Of a stretch of DNA of 64,000 nt, positions 10,397 to 21,924 are shown piece by piece. The DNA lies in contig JAQGDQ010000395.1 of NCBI GenBank assembly GCA_030141605.1, forward strand, positions 142,501-206,500, written 5' to 3'. The position numbers were made by a program, and so were the translations under genes. The stretch comes from Tubiluchus corallicola (Eukaryota > Priapulida > Priapulimorpha > Priapulimorphida > Tubiluchidae). The notes beneath the pieces are model-generated. The model worked only from the letters and a program-made list of their open reading frames with translations, was not told the origin of the DNA and did not search any database. The number at the start of each line of letters is the position of its first letter. Position 1 is the stretch's first letter.

Positions 10397-11979
10397 TAAT
10401 AAAATGTTATAGAAGACCTCTGCGATATTCAGTCATGCAAATGTCATTTTTAATTGCTTCACCTGACCCGCAGAAAGAAACTCTACCTTGCTTTCGAATT
10501 TTACAAAAATTACGTCTGCTTAAACTTCTGACATTTTGTCTCACTTTGCAGACTGCTGATGGATGATGGTAAAGTTAAGTGACTTGAAGATGGTATAATT
10601 TCCATTTTCTTTTATACCTAAGTTATGTGTTTTTTGTCAAAGTGGTAAACACTGTCACCATTGATTTTAGCTATGTGCGATTGTAAGAAAAAGATGAAAA
10701 ATTAAGTTACATATTGCCACTGAGAAGAGAACTGCCAATAGACCCAACTTGTGAAAGTAACGTGCAACTGCAACTACATCACTAAGATGAAGAAAATAGC
10801 TGAGTGGTTACGATACTGCTTTGTGATCAAAGCAACACTGGATCTGCAAGCAAATGAATAGACGACCAGATGACTCGGTTTGGGGTGATTTTACTTAACG
10901 TATTACTTCTTACAATTCTTTCGATGAAGATGATGTATATGCCTGCAGACATGACTAAGACATTTCTCCCGGTTCATTATTTCACGTTATGCAATTAATT
11001 TTGATAATAATCTATGGTCCAGTCCTGCCACATTAATTAATATAATGTGTAGGGTGTAGTCCGTGTCCCACGTGATGCGAATGTTGAAAACTTAAGTGCT
11101 GAATACGGGCTTGCAGAGTGGATGCTGAATGGCATATCGAAACAGTAACTAGGAACTATACTAATTATTTTCAAAAAGTAATTAGTATAATATTAATTAA
11201 CTGGTTCTAAGATATTTAATACTTGAATGTCTGTGTTAATGCACTCATTATAATGCGAGCCTCGAGAATCTACGTTATTGATTTTCGAGTTTTCAAATAC
11301 TATTGCCATTTCAGAGGCTTTATAGCATTTTAACTGTGTGCGTGCCTTGCAAAAACACTCTCGTGTAAAGCTTGGAAATCCATACACACATTGTCATATA
11401 TTTCACATTATTTTAAAAGAATTGACAGATTATTCAATGGGAAAAAATTGCTGGCTTTCCGAAAGGGCGGATGAAGGCGGAACGCGCGCCCCCGCGACAG
11501 ACAACCTCCAACCTCCGAGACTTTCAGCGAGCGCACAAACCTGGTTCACATTTGAGCGTGTAAATTACTTGGCCAAGAACATGTTTTACCTTTTCTGTTA
11601 AACCAGAGATACGTTTTTTCGAAAAAAGTCACACATAATGGACATGCCGCTGAATCGTCTGAAAATAAACGACTTACTTATACAGCAGCTAATAAACCAA
11701 ATTGACTTCATCTAGAGAGTTGAGTCTGAGCAATTTATCTTTTTAATTTGCATTCGGCTCATTGAAACGCATCTTTTGGCAGATGGGTGAGTGGTTATTC
11801 TCCACTCATTAGTAAGCTAACGTTTGAGTCAACTAACTGCAATTCTATGACCTGAGCTATAATACTAAAGCTAAGAGGCATTTTTGTAACAATGTTTAGA
11901 TGAATTCCTTGTTCCTCTTTTCACTCAAATTAAAAGACTACCACGAATCTCTGGAACAATAGGGATAGCAGCTGTGGAT
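10397..11979. other. gene-free stretch with a tRNA-like relic
   Basis: No gene recognised. Near 10799-10816 the sequence TAGCTGAGTGGTTACGAT resembles a tRNA box A and is followed by a possible anticodon-like stem (CTTTGTGATCAAAG), but no good box B follows. At most it is a decayed tRNA-derived sequence. Confidence 0.4.
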
Positions 11980-11983
11980 TTAA

Positions 11984-12611
11984 AGGACCAGAAAAGAGGG
12001 ACCCGAAGTAGGTTTCAGAAAAATCGCCTTAAAAATTATGTTACTTTACAGCAATTTTATGCGTATATCTTTGTTTTTCTTTGTTTTCATTTTAAATCTC
12101 CCGAAATATTGTTCCGACCGCGCCATTCGTGACGTCATATACGCACAACGTAAATCAGGGGAAGAAAGGAAATGTTAAACTATGACCCAGAAAAACTTTC
12201 CATGCGAAATTATATTATCTAGAAAAGAAAATTATTGTTTTTTTAAATGTTTTCACCAATTTGTAAAATGTCACTGACTCACCTCCAGGATGCACCACTC
12301 AGTAACCAAAAAATGTATTTTTAATCTTATTGACAAGATACAGTAAATTAAAATTTCACTTAGTTAGTGACGTTTGCGAAACGAATGCCCTGATTATTTT
12401 TAAAACTTTACACCGTGTTATCTAAACTTGTTTCAAACGACTTACGGTCAAAATGGCTGCGTCTATTGGATATCGCGGAAGTTTAATTTACATGTCTTAT
12501 GCAGTGTTACTGCCGATGCAAGCCCTGTATACAAAAAGGCAGTGTGAAAGTGGTATAAAAATTCAAAACGAATTTTTTAAGCATTGTGAAAGTGAAGGGT
12601 ATTCTTGTCCT
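11984..12611 (-). mobile_element. TTAA-flanked MITE-like element, family T, copy 2
   Basis: Inverted relative to copy 1. TTAA lies at 11980-11983 and 12612-12615. Ends are AGGACCAGAA and, on the opposite strand, AGGACAAGAA (9 of 10 matching). The interior aligns with 4122-4813 across most of its length, including the TGACGTCA palindrome at 12130-12137. It encodes nothing. Confidence 0.8.
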
Positions 12612-12615
12612 TTAA

Positions 12616-13132
12616 CTTGTAAATGAAAAATAATACATTCCTGTCTGGATCCAATACGCAGTTTTGTGGATCTATTTGCAATACGGATCGAATTTCGTAC
12701 GCATTTCCGGTATATGAAGATAGCCCTTGTACATTTCATGAAAAAACACATTTTGCAAGTTTTACAATTTCGTCAAGCCGTGTCAAATGAAATGCAACCT
12801 GCCTTCTCGTGAATTGACCGAATTTGACATACCAACCATAAGTCACGGCGAGAATTCTTCCAGAGAAACCAGATCGCGCAACATTTCCTTCTAAGTTTGA
12901 GAAGTTAAGCTGTCTGTGTTCCATGCAGTAACCTACCATTAGCAGTGACCTGACAGACGTTTTGTTCGTAATTCGAGACGTTTGACTGCATGTAAATTTA
13001 CTGATGCTCCTAGAGCACGTGGAAATGTTCTAGAACATGTTTTGATGATCAGCCTTTATTTAATAATATATCTTTGGTGATTCCTCTAAAAAAGTTAGCC
13101 CATGTACTGACAATGCGCAATGGCGTATGTGC
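12616..13132. other. gene-free stretch
   Basis: Unique-looking sequence with two short minus-strand frames (62 and 67 codons) and no recognised motif. Confidence 0.4.
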
Positions 13133-13274
13133 AGCTGAGATGAACAACAGGTGCTTAGCGTAAGCACAGCAACCTCCAGCTGAGATGAACAACAGGTGCT
13201 TAGCGTAAGCACAGCAACCTCCAGCTGAGATGAACAACAGGTGCTTAGCGTAAGCACAGCTGGCTGAGATGAAA
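13133..13274. repeat. 45 bp tandem repeat, about 3 copies
   Basis: Units begin AGCTGAGATGAACAACAGGT at 13133, 13178 and 13223, with a partial fourth at 13261. Each holds the small inverted repeat GTGCTTAGCGTAAGCAC, so a folded transcript would form repeated hairpins. No function is inferred. Confidence 0.9.
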
Positions 13275-13367
13275 TGTCAAACAAGCATGCACGCAACAAG
13301 CTTCAGGTGCATGTACCACTTGAGGAGACGCCAATCATATCTTCGTTAACTGAATTATGACAAAGCT

Positions 13368-13446
13368 GTATATGCCATGATCATCAACGATATTTCCTCT
13401 TTCTGCCTAATGAGCGTCGTTAAGTACCTAGTCATACAGTACTTAC

Positions 13447-13487
<41 letters not shown>

Positions 13488-13488
13488 C

Positions 13489-13523
<35 letters not shown>

Positions 13524-13539
13524 CGATGATGATGACGAT

Positions 13540-13580
<41 letters not shown>

Positions 13581-13662
13581 TGACGATGATAATGATGATA
13601 AATCATTATTTGCACAATATATACATTATGTAAAATTATTAAAAATTAAAAAATTAATTATT

Positions 13663-13718
<56 letters not shown>

Positions 13719-13975
13719 GCAACGCCTCTATTTGCAGACCGATAATTCTGCACTGTATCATATATACAACACAGTCAATTAGAATTATGTCCCTAATACA
13801 TGTACCACAAACTTGCTTATGAAACGTTTTAGCAATTAGATATAGATCCAGAGTGCATTCACTGGGATTATTTAGATTATACAATTATGAAAGTATTAAA
13901 AATTAAGAACTTTTCTACAAGCACACTTTACTTACAAATATATAAAAACAAGGAGTTTTGCTCAAATTTAGGATA
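13368..13975 (+). repeat. dispersed repeat family D with internal GAT microsatellite, copy 1
   Basis: Left arm (TATGCCATGATCATCA to AAGTACCTAGTCAT, 13372-13435) and right arm (about 13700-13975, including CACTGGGATTATTTAGATTA) both match the copy at 15955-16560. Between them lie a GAT/GAC tract at 13448-13590 and an AT dinucleotide run at about 13668-13715. The microsatellite is thus a built-in part of the repeat. Frames of poly-Met, poly-Asp or poly-His across it are artefacts. Confidence 0.82.
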
Positions 13976-14107
13976 AAACCAGGATAAAAGAATTACAAGA
14001 ATTTGTGTAAAGGTCATTCATTATGGCAGACTTTTGCACAATAAGGACTAACCAGATAAGGCATCTTCTGTTAATTCTGTAGACTTCTTGGCGTCTGATA
14101 TACAATA

Positions 14108-14663
14108 GCTGATGTTGTTGTTGGCATCCTTCTGTCTCGGAAGACAATGGAGTGTGTGCCAAGAGAGTCAGTTATTGATCACATTGATGGAGCTGCAGCG
14201 TCGACTGTGGCTGAGCAATCCGATCCTTGAAACGTCTCCAGGGCGCACGCCTGGGCAAGGTGTATGGAGTTCCTGAGTTGCCCAGACAACAGGAACCCCC
14301 TCTCTTCTTCCCTGGTGTAGTCCAAAGGAAAGCAGAGCGATACGTTTGGCACCAGGTTGGCTGCAGGAGCTGCCGGAGTCAGTGAGCATGCTGGACTGGT
14401 CCGCCTTCGGGGCTCCACTCCTGATTTGGAAGGTTTACTCCTCTACGCATGGCCGTTGGGTCACTTGACCTCCTCCGCCCTCTATCCATTGACTGCTTGT
14501 GCAGCTCCTCCGCCTAGTGTCAAGATACAGTGTGGGCATTCCGCAGGCCTAGAGCACCTGGTATTCCTAGGCGGTCACCCATCCAAGTACTAACCAGGCT
14601 CTACGTTGCTTAACTTCGGTGATTAGACGAGAACCGGTGTTTTCAACGTGATTTGGCCGTAGT
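14108..14663 (-). mobile_element. 5S-headed SINE, copy 2 (near full length)
   Basis: Minus-strand SINE of about 555 bp: 5S-derived head (14662-14547), a body of about 400 bp shared with copy 1, and an AAC-type 3' tail (GTTGTTGTTGG on the plus strand at 14113). Target duplication TGATATACAATA (14096-14107) and TGATACACAATA (14664-14675), 11 of 12 matching. SINEs with a 5S-derived promoter are known as the SINE3 class; the body here is not one I can name. The partner LINE should share its 3' end but is not seen in the window. Confidence 0.87.
14547..14662 (-). pseudogene. 5S rRNA-derived SINE head, nearly complete
   Basis: Reads on the minus strand as metazoan 5S rRNA: CTACGGCCAAATCACGTTGA, then AAGTTAAGCAACG, GAGCCTGGTTAGTACTTGGA, TGGGTGACCGCC and GGTGCTCTAGGC. 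It is 116 nt against about 120 nt for 5S, with the internal Pol III promoter region (box A, intermediate element, box C) present. It is fused directly to the SINE body, so it is a mobile-element promoter and not a ribosomal gene. Confidence 0.9.
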
Positions 14664-14675
14664 TGATACACAATA

Positions 14676-15954
14676 ACAATATACAATACTGGTAATTATA
14701 CATTTTTAATAGTAATTTTTAGTAATCTTCGAACCAAGTAATATGTAAAAATTCAACGCTCCTTATCAATAGACTACGGTGGCAATTTTTTCAACGTGTT
14801 TTTGAGCCTGCTGTTTAAACCTTGACTAACCAAGGTTTGCAATCTCGCTTTAATTAACGTCATAACTATGAATAATAGTTAGTATGCCAGTTAATTAAAG
14901 TTAAATATTTTCTACTTACTTGCTCTAACGATAAAAAAGAAACATAAAAAAGGTTCATAAAATTTGAAAAAAAAACGGCTGATTTTGAACCTGTTCTGAT
15001 ATTTTGTGGCTGTGAAAAAAAGAGCAAAGCGCATCCTTCACTTCCGTTATGCACCTTCACGTTTCCCTACCTGTTAAATTTGGTCTTGCCCCTTTAACTG
15101 TCATCTGTCATGTGACCAGGTAGTTGGCCAGGTAGACATTACCTGGTATGCATTCAAGTTGATCTGATGTGAATGTTGTGAATTGATTTCTATTGCTTTT
15201 TTGCAAGTTATAAGCGTCAAAACTCAGGGAGACCACGTGTAAGTGTCTAATTATCTTTACTGAACTGCTTTATACAATTAGGGCTATTGCACTGTGATTT
15301 TTTTGTACAATTATAGACGAAAATCACGTAACCTAATTTAGTAATTTACCTGCATCAAACTTATGTTTTTCGCTAAAAACTTATTGCTGTAATTTATTAT
15401 TATTACAGACAATTTCTGCATATTAAACATATTTGGATGTTCTGGAGTTTAAATGTAGTACAACTTCTCCTGTTATTATTGTGTTAATGGCAGCATCCCG
15501 TGTAACATTTGCAAACACGACAACGTCATAAGTTTGCATTCGCTACCCCAAATTGGATTGCTATTACGGCGAGCAAATATTTAAAATAAAGTGATAAACC
15601 GAGTTTTATAGACGTGTAAATAGCTGAAACTGGCTAAAAGTTTGCTGACGGTGTCTGTGAATTGGATTTGAGCGTCATTTAGATATTTAAACTTGATTTG
15701 AAACAGGAGCAACATGAGATTAAAAGCAAAAAGGCAAATCTTGAAACTGAGGTATTGTATCCGAATCCTGGTTAAAGCATCAGGCTCACTGATCATAGTA
15801 ATTAATCAATAAAATAACACTGCCGGATACACATTCTCGTTCCAAACTGATTTAGAGAGGGTGGAGGGGGGTCAAGCGATACACTACAATGAAATCACCA
15901 GAGTTAGAGGGCAGGTCTGCATGTGTTGTATTAGCGCTAGGAAAAATGCTGCTC
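14676..15954. other. gene-free AT-rich stretch
   Basis: No coding frame or repeat copy recognised. Short minus-strand frames at 15060-14866 and 15796-15581 have no motif. Confidence 0.5.
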
Positions 15955-16560
<606 letters not shown>

Positions 16561-16860
16561 AAGACCAGGATAATTTTTTCCTGAGTTATACATATATGTA
16601 TATAAATGTATATAAATGTATAAATATAGCGTGAGCTAAAATTTATATTGTATTGCACGTTTGACCCTTTTACATCCCTTTACAAACTGATAGGATAAAA
16701 CAAACTACCTAGTAAAAAATGAAAGTACCTTGATGCTTTAGCTGACGTTGTCTTCTTCACACGTCAGGATTCTGGAGACACAAGCTGTGCCATCCATCCA
16801 CATGTCTTGGAGCAAGGGTCCATTTTGCTTAATTCCAACATTTGGGAATATGCGCACATT
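16561..16860. other. gene-free stretch
   Basis: AT-rich sequence with short TATATAAATG repeats near 16597-16622; nothing else recognised. Confidence 0.45.
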
Positions 16861-16880
16861 GTTCCCTTCAATATTAATTG

Positions 16881-17191
16881 TGGGAGTAACAAGAAGGGAT
16901 AAAATCAGGAATAGTAATATTAGAGGAACAGTGAAAGTAGTGGAAGCCTCGAAAAAGATACAAGAGGCAAGATTGCGATGGTATGGGCACCTGAGAAGAA
17001 GAGTCGGGGAAGATCACGTGGGAAGGGAGGTCATGGAAATGGAAGTGCTGGGAAATAGAAGAAGAGGACGACCCAAGCTGAGATGGTTTGAATGTATTAA
17101 CGGAGACCTTAGAGAGAAGGACATAAATGAAGAGATGGTCAACAACAGGAATGCATGGAGACGACTTATTCACAACGGCGACCCCGCATAG
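16881..17191 (+). pseudogene. RTE reverse transcriptase C-terminal fragment
   Basis: The open frame has the conserved features of the region after the catalytic RT core: VTRRDKIRNSNIRGTVK, ARLRWYGHLRRR, RRRGRPKLRW and NRNAWRRLIHNGDP. The catalytic RT motifs and the endonuclease are missing because of truncation. A longer frame can be drawn back to 16748 through the flank, but the target duplication shows the element starts at 16881. This is the fullest version of this segment in the window and serves to reveal the deletions in copies 1 and 3. It is not functional. Confidence 0.85.
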
Positions 17192-17211
17192 GGAAAAGCT
17201 TGGAAGAAGAA
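16881..17211 (+). mobile_element. 5'-truncated RTE-like non-LTR retrotransposon, copy 2
   Basis: A perfect 20 bp target duplication, GTTCCCTTCAATATTAATTG, lies at 16861-16880 and 17212-17231, so this is an intact, fairly young 5'-truncated insertion. It encodes about 100 residues of the C-terminal end of an endonuclease/reverse transcriptase protein, followed by a stop codon at 17189-17191, a very short 3' UTR (GGGAAAAGCTTGG) and a GAA tail. Long 5' truncation, a trinucleotide tail and a short 3' UTR fit RTE-type elements. Confidence 0.88.
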
Positions 17212-17231
17212 GTTCCCTTCAATATTAATTG

Positions 17232-17462
17232 CAGAGTAACAGAAACATGAGAGACACCTCTGCAGGCGCAGGTCTGCTGGTAGTACGATGCTTAATTCTC
17301 ACAGTGCCCTGGTGTTCAAAATTTAATGTGTTTCCTTCAAACATTTACTGCTCGACTTATAAGGTCTACGCAGCATAAGCTTTAATTTTTGTCATGAACT
17401 TCCACTTTGCGACTCGGATGGGACTCTCTACATGGAAAAACACATAGCATCTATCTTATTTA
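17232..17462. other. flank of the RTE insertion
   Basis: No gene; unique-looking DNA between the RTE target duplication and repeat family A copy 2. Confidence 0.45.
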
Positions 17463-17985
17463 GTGAAATGGATACAAAACACCAATTTAACGTGTTGACC
17501 AAAAGTGTCTTTATTCTGAAAGACAATTATTAACATTTAGTTTAACTTGCATTGAATAGAAGAAAATTAGTTGCATGATTAAATGTATTGCTATAACTAA
17601 GAACTGATATAAAAATTATGTAGACTATATTGAAATTAATTAACAATAACTTACGTTGTTAGAGCCTTTAACAGTTACAAAGACAGGAATGAGAACTCCA
17701 AGTAGCCTTAAGAACAACAATGTCACAACAATAAATTCGTAAGAAATTTACAGTCATAATGCTCATCACAGCCAGAAAAATAGAGCAATGGCGGAGAGAA
17801 CCAAAAGACGGGTAAAATGTCATACAACTACTACAGCTATAGCTCACGAAAGGCCAAAATGCTAATGTATTGAAGGATATTAGGTGCTTCAATTTTAAAA
17901 GAGTGACTACTGTAAAAAGCTAAATGCCTACTAAATAAACAAACAGGTGGCAGCATCGTGGCAGTAATTGAGAACTAAACTAAAA
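17463..17985. repeat. dispersed repeat family A, copy 2
   Basis: Starts at TGAAATGG and runs to AAACCAAAAAAAA, colinear with 1804-2325. It is a little longer at the A-rich end. Class unknown. Confidence 0.75.
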
Positions 17986-18945
17986 CCAAAAAAAAGGGGG
18001 GTATGCACCCACTACGTTTACCCTGTATCCCAAAGGTTCATTCATAATTTTCTGTTTATTTACGCAGAACACTCGTGGGCATAGACTCACTTTCTGAAGT
18101 ATGAAAACTTCTCTTACACTGACTCAAGCTTTTTATCCTGGAATGGTAGGACTCATAAGACCGGATACATCATCCCATTTTACTTCAGATGCATGCTTAG
18201 TTACATTTCATAGGGCTGTGACATTCAGGATAGGCAAGCAAGCGCTGATACCAACTCCCAGAAGACAGGTGAACATCTAGTTCTTTTAACAAACGCACTT
18301 CGTTACTGCTTGTTTGCAGTAACAGCGCGTCATTGACTTCAGTTTGTGGAATAGGTCGAGAAGGATGGGTTAAAAATATGGATAAACACGAATTTCTCGC
18401 GAAGTAAGCAAAAGATCACCGGAAATTCTAATTTGAAGACAGAATTCCGTTGAGTTTCAGCGTTCTCAAGGATTTTCATCTTAGTTAGCAAACATTGTAA
18501 CTCGCGTATCACTACAATAATCTACACTATATGAATAGAAAGTAACAGCTAGACAGGGCATATCCTATCTAAGATCTTATCTTAGATCCCATCTAAGTAA
18601 TCGATACGGAGATGTCGAGCACATAATGTGGGGATGAGCAGATTACTCATTTTGCACTATGAAACGGTTCACTCAGAAGGCTCTTTGCACTTTATAGCAA
18701 CCATTTTTGCTATTATGTCCTGCTTATATTGCAAATTGAGGCTGCTTGTTTTTCTACTAAAATTTCGTCTACTAAATTTTCATCTAACTTCTGCACTGTC
18801 GCGTTTACTACACAAACAAGAACAGGTTCATAACTGATCTCGCATGTGGATTTTTTTTGGGCCACATCTTCGTGTACTCGCAGACATTTTCTGACTAGTG
18901 TTAATGGGCTTATGGTTACAGTTTTACAGACCATTAAATCACCCC
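17986..18945. other. gene-free stretch
   Basis: No gene recognised. A small nested repeat TATCTAAGATCTTATCTTAG lies near 18568-18590. A 69-codon frame at 18628-18837 has no motif. Confidence 0.45.
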
Positions 18946-19003
18946 ATGCAAAAATATGTGTATTCTGATTATTCTGATGATAATGATGACGATGACGATG
19001 ACG

Positions 19004-19035
<32 letters not shown>

Positions 19036-19396
19036 GATGATGATATGCAAAAACATGTGTATTCTCATTATTCTGATGATAATAATGACGTTGATAATGA
19101 TAATGATGACGATGACGATGACGACGACGACGATGATGACGATGATGATAGTGGTGATGATGATGATGATGAGGATGATGATGATGATGATATGCAAAAA
19201 CATGTGTATTCTGATTATTCTGATGATAATAATGACGATGATGATGATAATGATGACGATGATGATAGTGGTGATGATTATGATGATGATGATGATGATG
19301 ATGATGATAATGATGATGATGATGAGGATGATGATGATGATGATATGCAAAACACATATTCTCATTATTCTGATGATAATGATGACGATGATGATA

Positions 19397-19428
<32 letters not shown>

Positions 19429-19470
19429 GACGATATGCAAAAATATGTGTATTCTGATTATTCTGATGAT

Positions 19471-19501
<31 letters not shown>

Positions 19502-19676
19502 ACGACGGCGACGACGATGATGATGGTGATGACGATGATGGTGATGATGATGATGATATGTAAAATATGTGTATGCTGATTATTCTGATGATAATGATGA
19601 CGATGATGATGATGATGATGACGACGACGACGACGATGATGATGATGATGATATGCAAAAATATGTGTATTCTGAT
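18946..19676. repeat. compound array: unit with GAT/GAC tract plus conserved 33-36 bp spacer
   Basis: About seven units, each made of a conserved spacer (ATGCAAAAACATGTGTATTC, TGATTATTCTGATGATAATG) and a variable GAT/GAC tract. Spacers begin near 18948, 19044, 19191, 19344, 19434, 19557 and 19654. A plus-strand frame of 221 codons (18898-19563) is open through the first five units and reads as Asp-rich blocks separated by a Tyr/Ser motif. Spacer and tract both vary in steps of three. This is probably a trinucleotide-driven array and not a gene. Confidence 0.85.
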
Positions 19677-19939
19677 TAGCACACAATTATCTTTGACGTT
19701 CGCAGAAACACAAAGTTAAGTTGAAGTGATAACTCTTCATAAAGCAATTCCCTTTTGTCATCTGCATTTTCCTTTATCTTACTACGAATCATTTCCCTGC
19801 CCTAATGTAACTTTTTTGGACTTTCAGAAATTCTTCATTTTGGAGTTCTTCCTTATATATCCATTAAAACAACCCGAACGTGAATTTTCTTCTGTTTTTT
19901 GTTACGTGGACAATATCGATACAGGTATGAAAACAATCT
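19677..19939. other. short unassigned stretch
   Basis: No gene or repeat copy recognised; part of a 121-codon frame (19726-20091) that runs into the E element without any domain. Confidence 0.4.
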
Positions 19940-19943
19940 TTAA

Positions 19944-20562
19944 GGGAAGACAGGATGATTATTCATGTACTACCCCATTTTCAAATGAAATAAAAGTATG
20001 CATTTTAACGCAATTAATACTGCAAAAGCGTTTCTGGATATTAAATTACAGACTAAAAACTTATTTAACGGCGGACGAGCCCAACTATTGATGACATCAC
20101 AAACTAACATAAGTTTCAACAGCAAAAACATTCCACTATCGTGTTGCACGTGTTTGTGAAAGCGAAAATTGAAGTACAGTGCTACTGTAAGATATTCAGT
20201 GTGTTGTACTAAAACTTGGCAGGTTTTGAGATAAAAAAATTTCAAATTTACCGCTGTGCTCACGCATGACGAACGTGTGTTGTTCGTCACAAACTAAGAC
20301 ATCTGAACTGAGAGGTACAGCACTTTCTTTTTGTGCAATGCGCTTCCGAAATGCAGGCGCTAGTGCCGATATTTAATAATCGAAATAACGAATGGCGAAA
20401 TACGTGTAACAGTGAGGAACTAGTGGCTTGAACATGAAATAGTGTTTGTGTGGTAATAATTCTTTCGCGTAAGTAATTTTTGAAAAAAAAGTATGTTTCT
20501 TTTCAATATTTTAAAGAGTAGATTGTTTTGACCTACAGTTTAAGATTGGGTCCGGTTTTGCT
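19944..20562 (-). mobile_element. TTAA-flanked element, family E, copy 2 (longest)
   Basis: TTAA lies at 19940-19943 and 20563-20566. The plus-strand left end reads GGGAAGACAGGATGA and the right end, on the minus strand, AGCAAAACCGGACCC; 9-10 of 15 end positions agree, so weak terminal inverted repeats. At 619 bp it is the longest of five copies. No frame encodes a transposase. Confidence 0.8.
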
Positions 20563-20566
20563 TTAA

Positions 20567-20865
20567 GAATAGCTCATCTGGTCTGAACTCAGCCTACACT
20601 TGACAAAAGCTGCATGTAAATATGGTCTAAAAATATGTAAATATGGCCTATCTTTTTTCCAGATACGTTCAATTGTTTTCAAATCTTTATGGCAATGACA
20701 TGCAAGCACTCATGCTAGTCTTAAATATTTATAAGATAATACGTATGAAGAGCATCATTTCATAGCTGATTGCTGGTTATATATCTCCAACTTGTCAGAA
20801 GTTTCTCGTATTTAACATACGCTTGACATTTCATCAACCAAGACGCACAATCATCATTATCATTA
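20567..20865. repeat. dispersed repeat family F, copy 2 (inverted)
   Basis: Matches 9340-9627 on the opposite strand, starting right at the TTAA of the E element. The shared F-E junction in two places implies that F plus E was duplicated as a block. Confidence 0.75.
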
Positions 20866-21924
20866 TTTTGCTTTAAGAACGTAGATTTCTATATAGGCGC
20901 AATTTGTCCTATTGAAATAAAAATCTGGAGTTCTTAATTCGTTTCTTGAGTTCTCGTACACTGACTCTGCTTCGGTATAAAGTTTTAGTGACAACGCAAA
21001 AATCTCACGTTTCAGTTTTACCGTCAAGAAATAGCGAGTATAAGCTGACATTAAACGGTTTTTATTGCACCGTGAGCCGCTTATAACTCAGATTTATGCG
21101 TACAGCGTGACATGGCATTACGAGCCTGAAATTATACACTTTATGATCAATGAAAACACGCTAATTATTCACATAACGAGAAAAACGCGAGCGACCATAA
21201 AATAGTCGACGTGCGAAGATTTTATTTTGCATTAAAAATTAAAATTTTCTGTCCTATTACATCGTTTTTTCCTTATTGAAAGAGGTAAATTACCAGAGAT
21301 TGCATTTTAAAACACAGTAGGCTTCGAAGTTCATCATGAATTTTATTGCAGCTCAGGCGTTTTTCAAATAATTTGAAGGAAGCTGTAACGAGCTGACAAT
21401 TAACCCAATAAGAATGTTTGTCATCAACTGAGATGACCCAATGCCTGGTTCTCGAGGCAGTCAACAAGCTGACCCGTTCCTTTCCATAACCTCAATCATA
21501 AATGAAAATCATGAAGTTATAACGCTGTTCACTCCTTGAGGGTTTAGTCTCACAACTGTAAAATTGCAAAGCTGTGAAAGTAAAGCGAGCTCTTTCCCTA
21601 ATACTACTCAACTAAACCGTGAAACCATTTCATAGATGTGCACTAAATCGGCGATAAGTCCCTAACAAAGGACTGGGTGTTATGTTTAGGATACCTGAAA
21701 TGCGTTAGGGGAACAAGCAAAAGTAAACAAACGCAGAAATTTCGATAAACATAAAACATCTAAGCATTTGTTATGGCGCTCAATAAAGACATAGACTTAC
21801 GAAGCCTAAATTTTACGAAAATAAATAAAATACGCCCACAATTCATAACAAAAAGTTTATTGATTTAAAGTCAGAAAATGTCAATTATATATTACAGGAT
21901 GATATTTTAGAATGAACATTATAG
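20866..21924. other. gene-free AT-rich stretch
   Basis: No gene, RNA or repeat copy recognised; short minus-strand frames only. Confidence 0.5.

Noticed and set aside
10051-10566. 171-codon frame with 17-residue repeats
   Set aside because: The repeat unit is 51 bp, so an open frame follows from the unit length; outside the array the frame is short and featureless.
10795-10870. tRNA gene
   Set aside because: A good box A-like word but no box B and no acceptor-stem pairing.
14547-14662. A genuine 5S rRNA gene
   Set aside because: It is fused to a repeated body with a target duplication around the whole unit, so it is the head of a SINE.
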